DNA of 24,022 nt from a virus, in IMG/VR virus record IMGVR_UViG_3300005528_000195, positions 1 through 24,022 of that record. The stretch is one strand, 5' to 3'. The position numbers were made by a program, and so were the translations under genes. The notes under the pieces are model-generated. The model was not told the DNA's origin and ran no database searches. It saw only the letters and a program-made list of their open reading frames with translations. Below, in pieces: positions 5,890 to 13,296 of the stretch (position 1 is the first letter of the stretch; each line of letters opens with the position of its first letter).

Positions 5890-6906
5890 TCAGAGCATCC
5901 TCTTCAGGAGTTGAGCCAATTCGGACTGCGTTCCCGTGGAACGGAACTTCGACTTCGCGGCCTGCAACTGCGTCTTCGCCGGATCCTTGCGGAGCGGTGC
6001 CGCCATCGGCTTCCCAGGCTGGCTCGGCGCCTTCACCGGAACACGCGCAGGCTGCTTGGTACCTTTCGCCGCCTCGCGCTCCAGCCGCAGCCGCCGGCCC
6101 TCGAGGAAGTCACCGATCAGAACCTGGTGCTCCGGCATCCGACGCAGCTGCGGCATCTGCCGCAACACGTCCTGCGCTGCCGTGTACTCCACGCTCTTCT
6201 GGTCCTTCCACCAAGGATACAGCTGCTGCACCACCGGCTGAATCGACTGGTACGACTGCAGGAACCGCGCACGCTCCGGAATGTGGACGTCGATGGCATC
6301 CTCGACCCGTCGCCGAATCTGCTTCACGTCCTCCGCAGAGTACTCCTTCCCGTCCACCTCGCACCCGTCCTCGTTGTCCTCGCACCATCGCTTCAGCTGC
6401 CGGGCCTTGGTCCACTCATCCGAGAGCTTGCCCACGTCCCATACGTTGCCGAACTGTGAATCGTCTTGGACAACCGCGGAAGCCGCCGCCGGCTTGTTCG
6501 CCTTCGCCTCCTCCAGTTCCCGCTCCAACGCCTCGACACGTTCCAACGCCTCCTTCTTCTGGCGCGTCAGCTTGTCGATACGCTTGCGGACACCGTTGCT
6601 GTCGGTCGCTTCGTCTTCGTTCCCGTCCTCGGAAAGAACATCCCCAGGAGACTCGTCCTGGTTTTCCGTTTGTTCCGCGGTCGGATCATCCGCCTGCCCG
6701 TCGCCATCGTCGGTTTCCGCACTCGCGGACCCGTCGTCGACAGGCTCGACGACCTCTGCAGCCTTCTCTTCCTCCCCGCTGAAGTCCCGCTTCAGCAGCT
6801 TCGCCAACGCCGATTCGTCGAACTCCATCGGGTTGATCGGGGGCCTTGCCGTGTTTTGGGCAGGTGTCGCTTCCTGCGTCTGCTTGGATTGGATGTCTGT
6901 CGCCAT
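5890..6906 (-). CDS. Putative head scaffolding protein
   Basis: This is a 338-aa, highly charged protein lying between portal and capsid genes, the usual place for a scaffold. Residues of about 45-105 are very acidic (GEEEKAAEVVEPVDDGSASA and further Asp/Glu-rich sequence). A Lys/Glu-rich coiled-coil segment follows at about 107-140 (RIDKLTRQKKEALERVEALE). The middle part is a helical domain with several Trp and Tyr. The C-terminus is basic and Pro/Ala/Lys rich and ends in a short helix (LAQLLKRML). An acidic N-terminus, a coiled coil and a basic C-terminal helix match scaffolding proteins, whose basic end contacts the coat protein. It is not related by obvious motif to a protease. Confidence 0.75.
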   Translation of the reverse strand: MATDIQSKQTQEATPAQNTARPPINPMEFDESALAKLLKRDFSGEEEKAAEVVEPVDDGSASAETDDGDGQADDPTAEQTENQDESPGDVLSEDGNEDEATDSNGVRKRIDKLTRQKKEALERVEALERELEEAKANKPAAASAVVQDDSQFGNVWDVGKLSDEWTKARQLKRWCEDNEDGCEVDGKEYSAEDVKQIRRRVEDAIDVHIPERARFLQSYQSIQPVVQQLYPWWKDQKSVEYTAAQDVLRQMPQLRRMPEHQVLIGDFLEGRRLRLEREAAKGTKQPARVPVKAPSQPGKPMAAPLRKDPAKTQLQAAKSKFRSTGTQSELAQLLKRML

Positions 6907-6914
6907 GCGTTTAG

Positions 6915-6958
6915 ACCCCGCAAGAGGGGTGTTCTCCAGGGTTGTTACAGGACAACCC
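6915..6958 (-). promoter_or_regulatory. Two tandem hairpins in the scaffold gene leader
   Basis: The 88-base gap before the scaffold gene contains two inverted repeats on the minus strand. The first is GGGTTGT-CCTGTA-ACAACCC (6939-6958, 7-bp arms, 6-base loop). The second is ACCCC-TCTTGC-GGGGT (6915-6930, 5-bp arms), ending eight bases before the ATG. Neither is followed by a T-tract, so they are not ordinary terminators. They could stabilise or process the scaffold-capsid message, or modulate translation. The rest of the gap shows nothing recognisable. Confidence 0.45.
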
Positions 6959-6994
6959 AGAAACCTATGACCAAGTGAGATATCAGAGTCGACA

Positions 6995-7219
6995 TCAGGT
7001 CAACCCCTTCTCACCTCTTAGCATGCCTATATAGGCGCCAAGATCCTTGATGGCGGCAGCCCGGCCACAGTTGTAGGCACGGTCCTCCGCCAAGAGATTG
7101 GGCAGCACGCAGGCATTCACCTCCTGCTCCTCGGTGTCTTTCAGCACCTGTAGGATCGCCTGCATCACCGGGTGATCGTCCGACACCGACAACGCGATCT
7201 TGAGCTTCTCCTCGTTCAC
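6995..7219 (-). CDS. Small helical hypothetical protein between portal and scaffold
   Basis: This is a 74-aa protein whose ATG overlaps the portal stop codon (ATGA at 7216-7219). The sequence MNEEKLKIALSVSDDHPVMQ, then AILQVLKDTEEQEVNACVL, and CGRAAAIKDLGAYIGMLRGE looks entirely helical, with two cysteines. The pattern of two helices with an Arg-Ala/Asp-Leu segment before a short tail is common among small phage proteins encoded after the portal gene. I know of no defined function. Coupling to the portal suggests a head-assembly or connector accessory role. Confidence 0.75.
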   Translation of the reverse strand: MNEEKLKIALSVSDDHPVMQAILQVLKDTEEQEVNACVLPNLLAEDRAYNCGRAAAIKDLGAYIGMLRGEKGLT

Positions 7220-9306
7220 GATTGCACCCCCAGTCGGCCAGTGACCGCATTCTGTTGCTGTTGGACAGAGAACTGCAGGTTCTCGATGTACTTCTGCAGG
7301 TTCGCCTGGAACAACGGATCCTGCTGCAGCTGCATCTGGTACTTCGGATTCGCCTGCAACACCTGCTGCGAGAACTGCAGCCGGATCGCCGCCGTCGGAT
7401 CGTTCTCACGCAACGTCGGCGGGTTGCCCAGGCTGATGAGCGCGATCTCGTCGTTGGTCTCAGAGAACATCTTCTGCGCCGCCGGACCCTGCTGCATGAC
7501 CAACTCGCTCGCCAGGTTGGGATCGATGGCACGCAGGGCAACGGACACCAGTTTCGTCCGGTCCACCACGCCCGCGGTGTCGAGCGGCAGGACGAGGGCC
7601 GAGATGGCTTTGAGCTTCTCGGTGACCAGATCGGTGGACAGTTCGCGCACGTCGAACTTCAACATCACGTCGAAGTCCGTCAGTTCCTTCACCGGCGTCG
7701 TCGAGCCCGTGATACGCACGATCTCCTCCGGCCCCATGTACTGCAGCGTCAGGGACAACACCTGCCGGAACGCCTCCGTCCAACCATGCAGCCAGTTGTT
7801 GATGTACCGCTGCTGCCTCATCTGCGTCACCGCCGGCGGCACCAGGTCCGTAGGCCGCCCGAAGTAGCGGTCGGTCTGCTCCTTCACCGCGGCGATCAGT
7901 TGGAAAGCCACGCCGGGCTCACGCGCCGGAGGCTGCATGAACCCGATCTCGCCGCGGCGAAGCACCGGCACCTGCACCGCGGGGCCGATCTTGAGATTGC
8001 CCCCGCGGGTCTTCGGCACCTCGATGGGCGGAAGGGTCGCGAGGCTGGTGTAGTCGAACACCGAGTCCCGCTGCGCCTTCACCTCCTCCTGCCACGTCAT
8101 CGTGATCTCCGGCACACCACGACTCTCCACGATCTGCCGGTGTATCATCTCCGAACGCCAGATCACGAACGGGTATTGGCCGTGCGTATAGTCGAGGGCC
8201 TCGAAGTACCCCCACTTGTCGCCCACCTGCGGACAGAACACCGTATAGAACACGCCCGGCACACCGTCCTCATCCAGCGACTTCTGATAGGCGTACACGA
8301 CCTCGATCAAGTTCTCCCGGTCCAGGATCGAGTTCTCCGCGATGCCGACAGAGACCGTGGTCATCGTCGCCAAATCCGAGAAACGCCCCATCGTCGAGAT
8401 CGCCTCCGCCGCCCACGCCTCATCCCAGTCGTCCGTCTCCACCTTGTTCAGCACCTGCGCCTCCGTCATGTAGCAGCGCCGGAAAATCACACGCGCCGAC
8501 TGGATGTCCGTCGTCTCCGGCGGGATCACCAACTCATCCCACGGCGCCAACGCCGAGATCATCGGCTTGTTGGTGACCATGGTGGGCACCGGGAAGTCGC
8601 ACTCGCCCTCGGAACGGAGCTCCCGGATCGCTTTCAAGGCCCGGCGCTTCGACAGGTTGGGAAACGCGGCACGCAACAGTTCCGCCGATTGGTCGTCCGC
8701 CTCCGGATTCATCACCAAGGCAGGGAAGTCCGCCAGCGCCGTGCCAGCCTCCTGTGTGGCAGCGAGGGCAACGATCTGCTCCATCGTCAGGTACTGCTCC
8801 TTCTGCCCGATCTCCTGCTGCCAGGTGATGTGCGCCCCGGTCCATCCATACGTCCACAGGTACTGCGCCAACAGTTCGACGTCCCGCGTCAGGTCGTTGT
8901 ACATCCGCGCATTCATGGCCCAGTCCATCAGGCTGTGCGCCGTCACCGCTTGGTCCAGCTGGGAGACGTTGGTCGGCGAGACGCGCAGCATGGAGCGCCA
9001 GAAGGCTGTGGAACAGAGGTCGACAAGGCCGTTGATCACCTCGTCCGCCAACGGGATCCGTGTGTCGGAAGCGCCGTCCCAGGGGAATGCGGGCTTGTTC
9101 CGGCCCGCATCATTCCACTTCTTGCCGTCGTCGGTCTGACCCGCCCAACGACAGTAGCGGGTGTCCTCGACTCGAGTCGCTCGAGCCTGCACCCCGTAGT
9201 CCGTCGAGGATCGCCGCAACTCCTCCACCAACGCTCCCACGTCCGGCGTCGATCCCACCCGCGCCATGTCGTCGGTCGCCGTCCCCTTGTATGTCTCGAT
9301 GCCCAT
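7216..9306 (-). CDS. Portal (head-tail connector) protein
   Basis: This is a 696-aa protein directly after TerL (three-base gap), the canonical place for a portal. Recognisable segments are WAGQTDDGKKWNDAG and PAFPWDGASDTRIPLADEVI near the N-terminus, a feature of large podovirus-type portals. These are followed by helical stretches and the C-terminal ARRAY-like helix region around TDRYFGRPTDLVPPAVTQMR. The end is Gln/Asn-rich (QLQQDPLFQANLQKYIENLQ). The length is in the range of large podovirus portals. It would form the dodecameric ring at the packaging vertex, docking the terminase and tail. The identification rests on length, gene order and the DGASDTRIP segment. Confidence 0.8.
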   Translation of the reverse strand: MGIETYKGTATDDMARVGSTPDVGALVEELRRSSTDYGVQARATRVEDTRYCRWAGQTDDGKKWNDAGRNKPAFPWDGASDTRIPLADEVINGLVDLCSTAFWRSMLRVSPTNVSQLDQAVTAHSLMDWAMNARMYNDLTRDVELLAQYLWTYGWTGAHITWQQEIGQKEQYLTMEQIVALAATQEAGTALADFPALVMNPEADDQSAELLRAAFPNLSKRRALKAIRELRSEGECDFPVPTMVTNKPMISALAPWDELVIPPETTDIQSARVIFRRCYMTEAQVLNKVETDDWDEAWAAEAISTMGRFSDLATMTTVSVGIAENSILDRENLIEVVYAYQKSLDEDGVPGVFYTVFCPQVGDKWGYFEALDYTHGQYPFVIWRSEMIHRQIVESRGVPEITMTWQEEVKAQRDSVFDYTSLATLPPIEVPKTRGGNLKIGPAVQVPVLRRGEIGFMQPPAREPGVAFQLIAAVKEQTDRYFGRPTDLVPPAVTQMRQQRYINNWLHGWTEAFRQVLSLTLQYMGPEEIVRITGSTTPVKELTDFDVMLKFDVRELSTDLVTEKLKAISALVLPLDTAGVVDRTKLVSVALRAIDPNLASELVMQQGPAAQKMFSETNDEIALISLGNPPTLRENDPTAAIRLQFSQQVLQANPKYQMQLQQDPLFQANLQKYIENLQFSVQQQQNAVTGRLGVQS

Positions 9307-9309
9307 ATG

Positions 9310-11043
9310 TCAGTATCCTCCACCCCCGCGGGTATCAAAACCCCCATGCCCCACATGGGCAAGACCGGATACCAACAGCATGCCCAGGCAGTCGATGGGA
9401 TCCTTGGTCGCACCCTTCTGGCCATCACGGCCCGTATGCTCCGACAGCGCGTAGATCAGGTTCGCGCAGTCCTTCACCACGTACAATTCGGGCTCGTTCA
9501 ACGGGGTCAACGGCTGGGTCGCGTCGTATGACAACGCACTGTTGATCGCAGAGGTCCGCTGGTCGACAGGGACGCCCGGCGCCGGCAGGAACGCCATCGG
9601 CTCGTCCGTCGCGTCGTCCGATTCGCCGAGCAGGTCGATGAGGGTCGTGCCGCCGGCCTCCGACAGGGCGGGGGAACCTCCTGCCTTCGGGTCGATCAGC
9701 CGCATCACCGGCTCGCCATACCCGAGTTCGTCCTCGATCTGCCGGAAGAGCGTGCGGTACTCACGGATCGAACGCCCTGCCTCGAGGGTCTGCGCCGGCC
9801 CAGGCTTGCCGTCGGCCTTCTCGCCTGGAAGAACCCACTCGCCGTAGGAACTGAAGTCCGGGAACTCACGCACCACGATGCGCTTGCCGTCTTCATAGAC
9901 GAGGAGCCACAGGCAGAACCAATTCCGCGCCCCAGCAGGGTCGCACACCATGTAAAGGGTTCCGCCGGGGGGCACCGCGGAGGCCTCGATGCAGTGGACG
10001 TCGGGCCGGAACCGGGCGAACGCCTTTCCGATCACGTCCGAGGCCCAGCCGTAGGCTCGCGTCAGGATCTGCCCCATCGGAGCCGCGACGAGCTTCTTCT
10101 TCATCTCGTCGAACGGGTTGTAGGGGTTGTCCTCGCTGAAGAAGAAGACCGCGCGGCGGGCCGTCGCCTGCTGCACCATCACACGGGGTGCCTCGCCGAT
10201 GGGCCAAGTCGGTAGACCTTGCCGCCCCTCCAACATCTGCGCCTTGCCCCAACGCTCCACAGCGGCGCCGGCCACGAATTCCTTGTACACCGAGGCCACA
10301 CCCTCCAGCGGCGTCTGCGTCACCAGCAGCTTGCCGCGGCGGGTGACCAAGCGGTACCGCAACGTCTCCACCCAGGACTGCGGCACCAACTCATCGCACC
10401 AGATCAAGTCCGCCTCCCGGCCCTCGATCGTGTTCTCCGATTGCGTGTAGTTCAGGAAGTCGCACCGGGAACCGTTGGGCAGGATGAATGAGCCGTCCGT
10501 GAACCCGTTCTTCCGCGTGTAGTTCAGGTAGTGGATCCGGCCCTTCTTCGTCGCCCGTAGTGCCACCGGGAGATAGTTGTAGATCGCGGGCTGTTGGACG
10601 GTGACGGAGGTTGCGTGTGATGTGTGGCAACAAAGGACGCTCGCATTCTCCTTCTCCAACAGGGTTTTCACCACGCGGCGGGCTGCCCAGAGAGTTTTGC
10701 CTGCGCGGTTGCCGCCGGACACCAACAGTTCCTGGCACAACTCGTACTGCGCGTCCGCCATCTCCCAGTGGTCAGGCACAAAGCCGTAGGTGTACGGGTC
10801 GGCCTTTTCTAAGAGGATGAGTTGGGTGCGCTTTAACTTCAGTTCTTTGGCTCTAGGGTGCGAAACGTCGACTTTTGGGATGAACGGATGCTCAGGCTGC
10901 TCATTCCACCAGTTGATTCTGCACTGCTCTTCACAGAACCGCTTCTGCTTTGGGCCATCGAACTGCTTGATCACGACGAACGGCTTGCCGCAGGTCATGC
11001 AAAGGGGCGCAGGCAGGCTCTTTGGAGGGTTCGTTTTCAACAT
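9310..11043 (-). CDS. terL: Terminase large subunit (packaging ATPase/nuclease)
   Basis: This is a 577-aa protein. ATPase motifs are Walker A SGGNRAGKT (residues 109-117), Walker B ADLIWCDE (211-218, Asp217/Glu218) and the coupling-motif region LLVTQTPLEG (239-248). The C-terminal part has acidic residues placed as in the RNase-H-fold nuclease: MVCDPAGA (Asp368), RLIDPKAGG (Asp451) and KDPID (Asp548/Asp551). An unusual N-terminal extension carries C15-x2-C18 and C37-x3-C41, a likely zinc finger of the kind seen in some HNH-like or DNA-binding modules. A start at 11043 is supported by AAAGGA a few bases upstream. It cuts and pumps phage DNA into the prohead together with the small subunit and portal. 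Confidence 0.9.
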   Translation of the reverse strand: MLKTNPPKSLPAPLCMTCGKPFVVIKQFDGPKQKRFCEEQCRINWWNEQPEHPFIPKVDVSHPRAKELKLKRTQLILLEKADPYTYGFVPDHWEMADAQYELCQELLVSGGNRAGKTLWAARRVVKTLLEKENASVLCCHTSHATSVTVQQPAIYNYLPVALRATKKGRIHYLNYTRKNGFTDGSFILPNGSRCDFLNYTQSENTIEGREADLIWCDELVPQSWVETLRYRLVTRRGKLLVTQTPLEGVASVYKEFVAGAAVERWGKAQMLEGRQGLPTWPIGEAPRVMVQQATARRAVFFFSEDNPYNPFDEMKKKLVAAPMGQILTRAYGWASDVIGKAFARFRPDVHCIEASAVPPGGTLYMVCDPAGARNWFCLWLLVYEDGKRIVVREFPDFSSYGEWVLPGEKADGKPGPAQTLEAGRSIREYRTLFRQIEDELGYGEPVMRLIDPKAGGSPALSEAGGTTLIDLLGESDDATDEPMAFLPAPGVPVDQRTSAINSALSYDATQPLTPLNEPELYVVKDCANLIYALSEHTGRDGQKGATKDPIDCLGMLLVSGLAHVGHGGFDTRGGGGY

Positions 11044-11204
11044 TTTTTTCCTTTCGGCTACCCGTCGCGCTTTACACCAAACCGGAGTCCGGAGACCCCC
11101 TCCCCCCCTTTGGGGCTGTTTTCATGCGTAAGTGCCTGATGCTCAGTGCGTCCGGTTGCTGGAGCCTGAAACGAAGTGAATATAATACCTGTTGTACGAC
11201 ACCG
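11044..11204. other. Intergenic region before TerL
   Basis: These 161 bases carry no convincing ORF. They contain an interrupted palindrome CCGGA-G-TCCGG (11082-11092), a purine-rich G run on the minus strand next to a 4-bp hairpin CCCC-AAA-GGGG, and a TATTATATT stretch on the minus strand at about 11180-11188 without a good -35 box. A late promoter for the packaging genes could lie here, but no sequence meets a strong consensus. Confidence 0.4.
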
Positions 11205-11849
11205 TCACGTTGGCTCCGGGACGTGCTCCTCGGCTGCGCCGGGCGTCACGTTCCTGGTCTCGATCTCCTTCATCAGGTCCTTGTGACTGACCTGTTGATG
11301 CACAGCGAGATGGATTGAAGTAGGTTGACCGCAAAGCATTTGCAACTTGTCCGCCATCACAGCCACTGCGATTGGTAAACTTCTGTCATCTATTAGTTCA
11401 ACTGATTCGCGGGCCAGCCGCTTGGTGCCCTTCCAGATCGCTATCTTGAGGAAGCCGGTGACGTCGTTCCGCCATTCCTCCTCGGTCTCAGGGTAGTCAG
11501 CGGGCACCTTGACGCCGCGGATGTACTTGATCGCTGTTGCGTTGGTCAGCCCGGTCTCCTTGGCGATCTGATCCAGCGGCTTGTTGGTGATCACACCCTC
11601 GAAGATGGTGTCCGCCTTCTCCTGAGTCAGGGCCGAGTTGAAGTGCTGGTTCTTCGGTGGCGCCACGTAGCCGGTCTGCTCAACGGCTGCCATGACACGG
11701 TCGCGGAGTTCGCCATCGATCTCAGAGTCCTCGCGCAGGACGGCTGCCACGACGTTACGGTTGGTCCCAGCGACCTTCGCCACATCCTGCAGGGACACCT
11801 CGCGGTGCTTCTTCCTGGGCCGTCCTGGGCCGCGCTTAACGGGGGGCAT
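11205..11849 (-). CDS. Putative terminase small subunit with LacI-like HTH
   Basis: This is a 214-aa protein just upstream of TerL. Residues 5-15 (KRGPGRPRKK) look like an AT-hook. Residues 18-65 (VSLQDVAKVAGTNRNVVAAV, then LRDRVMAAVEQTGYVAPP) follow the layout of the LacI-family DNA-binding headpiece. A second HTH-like segment lies at about 90-112 (KPLDQIAKETGLTNATAIKY). The C-terminal helix has the pattern DDRSLPIAVAVMADKLQMLC followed by GQPTSI, which I associate with small-terminase-like phage proteins. The role would be recognition of packaging sites in concatemeric DNA. Its ATG overlaps the glycosyltransferase gene by 14 bases. An alternative is a phage regulator unrelated to packaging; the gene position favours TerS. 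Confidence 0.6.
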   Translation of the reverse strand: MPPVKRGPGRPRKKHREVSLQDVAKVAGTNRNVVAAVLREDSEIDGELRDRVMAAVEQTGYVAPPKNQHFNSALTQEKADTIFEGVITNKPLDQIAKETGLTNATAIKYIRGVKVPADYPETEEEWRNDVTGFLKIAIWKGTKRLARESVELIDDRSLPIAVAVMADKLQMLCGQPTSIHLAVHQQVSHKDLMKEIETRNVTPGAAEEHVPEPT

Positions 11850-12585
11850 AGGCGTGGAATGCGAAGGGGAACTCGCCCCAATGGCTCAGTGGCTTGCTGG
11901 GGCGGTAGGCAAGGTGCTCGACCTCGCAGAGGGAGAGCCGGAAGGCAGCAGCGTAGTCCTCGGAGAGGTACTCGAGTTGGTTGGGCAGGGTGTCGACGGC
12001 GAAGGGCATCCACAACGTAGGGAACTCGCCAGCGAGCGTATCCTTGCACCAATCGATCCTGTACGGGTAGTCGACCTTGGGGCTCTGGAGGCCCTCTAAC
12101 GCAGCCACGAGGCTCCTGCGAGGGATTGCGAGGCATCCGGATGCGAACATCTGGATCGGGACGGTCTCCGGTGCTCCGTCGGCATTGGAGAGCATGTCCT
12201 TGAGGGTCTGCAGATGCTCTGCCTTGGGTCTCAGGGCCGGCCTGGGCGGCAGGGAGCGGCAGGAGTAGGGGATGCAGACGGTGGAGCCTGTGTCGTGGGC
12301 GATCTGTGCGATGCGGTAGATGTCGGAGGGATCGAACTCGATGTCGTGGTCGACTTGGACCCAGACGTCCTTGCCTGAGTCGAGGAACCACTTGGTGGCA
12401 CGGGATCGTGAGCGGGAGATGAGTGCGTCCTCGCGTACGGTACGGATGTCGGCTGCCTGTGCCGGCCTGGTAGCGATGGCGTGGGCCATGGAGATCCAGG
12501 AGAGGAGGCAGGCGGCTGAGACGCCACCATAGGCGTAGAGTGAGATGTGGATGGACGGCGCCACGTTGGGGTGAGGGTCTTGCAT
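11836..12585 (-). CDS. GT-A fold glycosyltransferase-like protein
   Basis: This is a 249-aa protein if it begins at the ATG at 12585 (MQDPHPNVAPSIHISLYAYG); an upstream ATG at 12633 would overlap the preceding gene by 35 bases. The glycosyltransferase family 2-like order is clear. There is an N-terminal strand, then RTVREDALISRSRSRATKWF. The DxD metal site follows in VWVQVDHDIEF, then MFASGCLAIPRRSL, then YLSEDYAAAFRL (an acidic ED pair near the acceptor), and finally LSHWG supplying a His. It should transfer a sugar from a nucleotide-sugar donor. The acceptor could be phage DNA bases, capsid or fiber protein, or a host surface; nothing here decides. It lies between an HTH gene and the terminase genes, an unusual place. 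Confidence 0.75.
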   Translation of the reverse strand: MQDPHPNVAPSIHISLYAYGGVSAACLLSWISMAHAIATRPAQAADIRTVREDALISRSRSRATKWFLDSGKDVWVQVDHDIEFDPSDIYRIAQIAHDTGSTVCIPYSCRSLPPRPALRPKAEHLQTLKDMLSNADGAPETVPIQMFASGCLAIPRRSLVAALEGLQSPKVDYPYRIDWCKDTLAGEFPTLWMPFAVDTLPNQLEYLSEDYAAAFRLSLCEVEHLAYRPSKPLSHWGEFPFAFHAYAPR

Positions 12586-12598
12586 TGGGGATGCTTGG

Positions 12599-12889
12599 TC
12601 AACGGTTGCGTTGGTCTGCGAGGTGTAGCTCATGGCCTTGGGCGATGAGGTACACGATGGAACCGCGGGGGACATTGCAACGGTCGGCGACCTGGTGGAG
12701 GGAGAGTCCGGCTTGGCGGAGTTGGTAGGCTTGGCGGAACATGGCTTGGGAATGTCGTTTGGGGTTGGACAACGTTGTGAGGTCCAGCATGGGGTCTGGT
12801 GTACCGTCTTTGTGGAAGCGTTGGCCTGGAGGATACTTGAGCAGGCCTTTTGCTACAGCGGAACGTACAAGGGCTTGGTTTGTATTCAT
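12599..12889 (-). CDS. Small HTH protein
   Basis: This is a 96-aa protein. The ATG overlaps the stop of the zinc-finger gene (ATGA at 12886-12889). The N-terminal half has LLKYPPGQRFHKDGTPDPML, a polar segment. The C-terminal half is a helix-turn-helix of about residues 55-85: AYQLRQAGLSLHQVADRCNV, then PRGSIVYLIAQG. The pattern L-x3-A-x-L-x3-G-x-S-x2-QVA...V-x3-S/T-V resembles resolvase/homeodomain-like HTH units. It probably binds DNA, perhaps regulating the replication-packaging switch or recognising the nearby inverted repeat, but this is inference. Confidence 0.7.
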   Translation of the reverse strand: MNTNQALVRSAVAKGLLKYPPGQRFHKDGTPDPMLDLTTLSNPKRHSQAMFRQAYQLRQAGLSLHQVADRCNVPRGSIVYLIAQGHELHLADQRNR

Positions 12890-13143
12890 AGAAGCGATGG
12901 GTCGAAGGGTGATGAAGGCAGCGTGTTCTTGAGGCCCTTCCTGCCTACCAACTGCCAGATGATTTGTCTATGGTGTTGGCCTTGTGGTCCGGGGTTGACC
13001 ACGCAGGCCCACCTACCGTCCGGGAATATCACTAGGTGCTGCTTGGACCGATCTTGACCGGCTTGGGCGCAGGCAGGACAGCGTCCCGTCCACCTTCCGC
13101 CTGCCTTGTGGAGGCCTTCGATCCTGGATTCGTCTAAATTCAC
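12886..13143 (-). CDS. Primase-type zinc-finger protein
   Basis: This is an 85-aa protein starting at GTG 13143. It contains RWTGRCPACAQAGQDRSKQH, then LVIFPDGRWACVVNPG and a following HHRQIIWQLVG. A CPAC pair, about 20 residues with a DGRW turn, then a third Cys and a His form the zinc-ribbon layout of phage primase N-terminal domains. It is encoded right after the primase-polymerase/helicase gene, which itself lacks such a zinc domain, so the two probably act together in template recognition during primer synthesis. The right arm of a 19-bp inverted repeat, in message order, lies 8-26 bases upstream of the GTG and takes the place of an obvious Shine-Dalgarno. Confidence 0.7.
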   Translation of the reverse strand: MNLDESRIEGLHKAGGRWTGRCPACAQAGQDRSKQHLVIFPDGRWACVVNPGPQGQHHRQIIWQLVGRKGLKNTLPSSPFDPSLL

Positions 13144-13150
13144 GTTGCTT

Positions 13151-13275
13151 GACTTGGGACGGTTGTGACGCTGTTTTCCAACTCCATTCCGTATGGGATA
13201 CGTCGTGTCAATAGTTAAAAGTTTTCCAATCCCCTAGACCGGAGTAGGAAACAAGTGTCACAACCGTCCCAAGTC
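13151..13275. repeat. Perfect 19-bp inverted repeat around an AT-richer spacer (candidate origin or operator)
   Basis: GACTTGGGACGGTTGTGAC at 13151-13169 is the exact reverse complement of 13257-13275. The 87-base spacer is 38/87 G+C by hand count, well below the flanking genes. It holds a 9-base direct repeat GTTTTCCAA (13173-13181 and 13221-13229, followed by similar bases), an interrupted palindrome GTATGGGATAC (13191-13201), and on the minus strand a perfect TTGACA (13206-13211) with no good -10 at 17 bases. The site separates the two primase genes. It could be a replication origin, a two-site operator, or an RNA stem near the zinc-finger start. Confidence 0.7.
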
Positions 13276-13296
13276 CAACCCTTAACACTTGACTGT

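Noticed and set aside
7222-9531. Plus-strand frame of 769 codons opposite the portal and TerL genes
   Set aside because: Very Arg/His/Leu rich antisense of the portal; no domain pattern and no ribosome-binding site.
11104-11122. Hairpin CCCC-TTT-GGGG followed by CTGTTTTC on the plus strand as a terminator
   Set aside because: A stem of only four base pairs, a short T-tract and no plus-strand transcript to terminate.
11157-11186. Plus-strand TATAAT (11181-11186) with TTGCTG upstream
   Set aside because: The spacing is 19 bases, the -35 is poor and no plus-strand gene follows, so it is probably chance in a slightly AT-richer gap.
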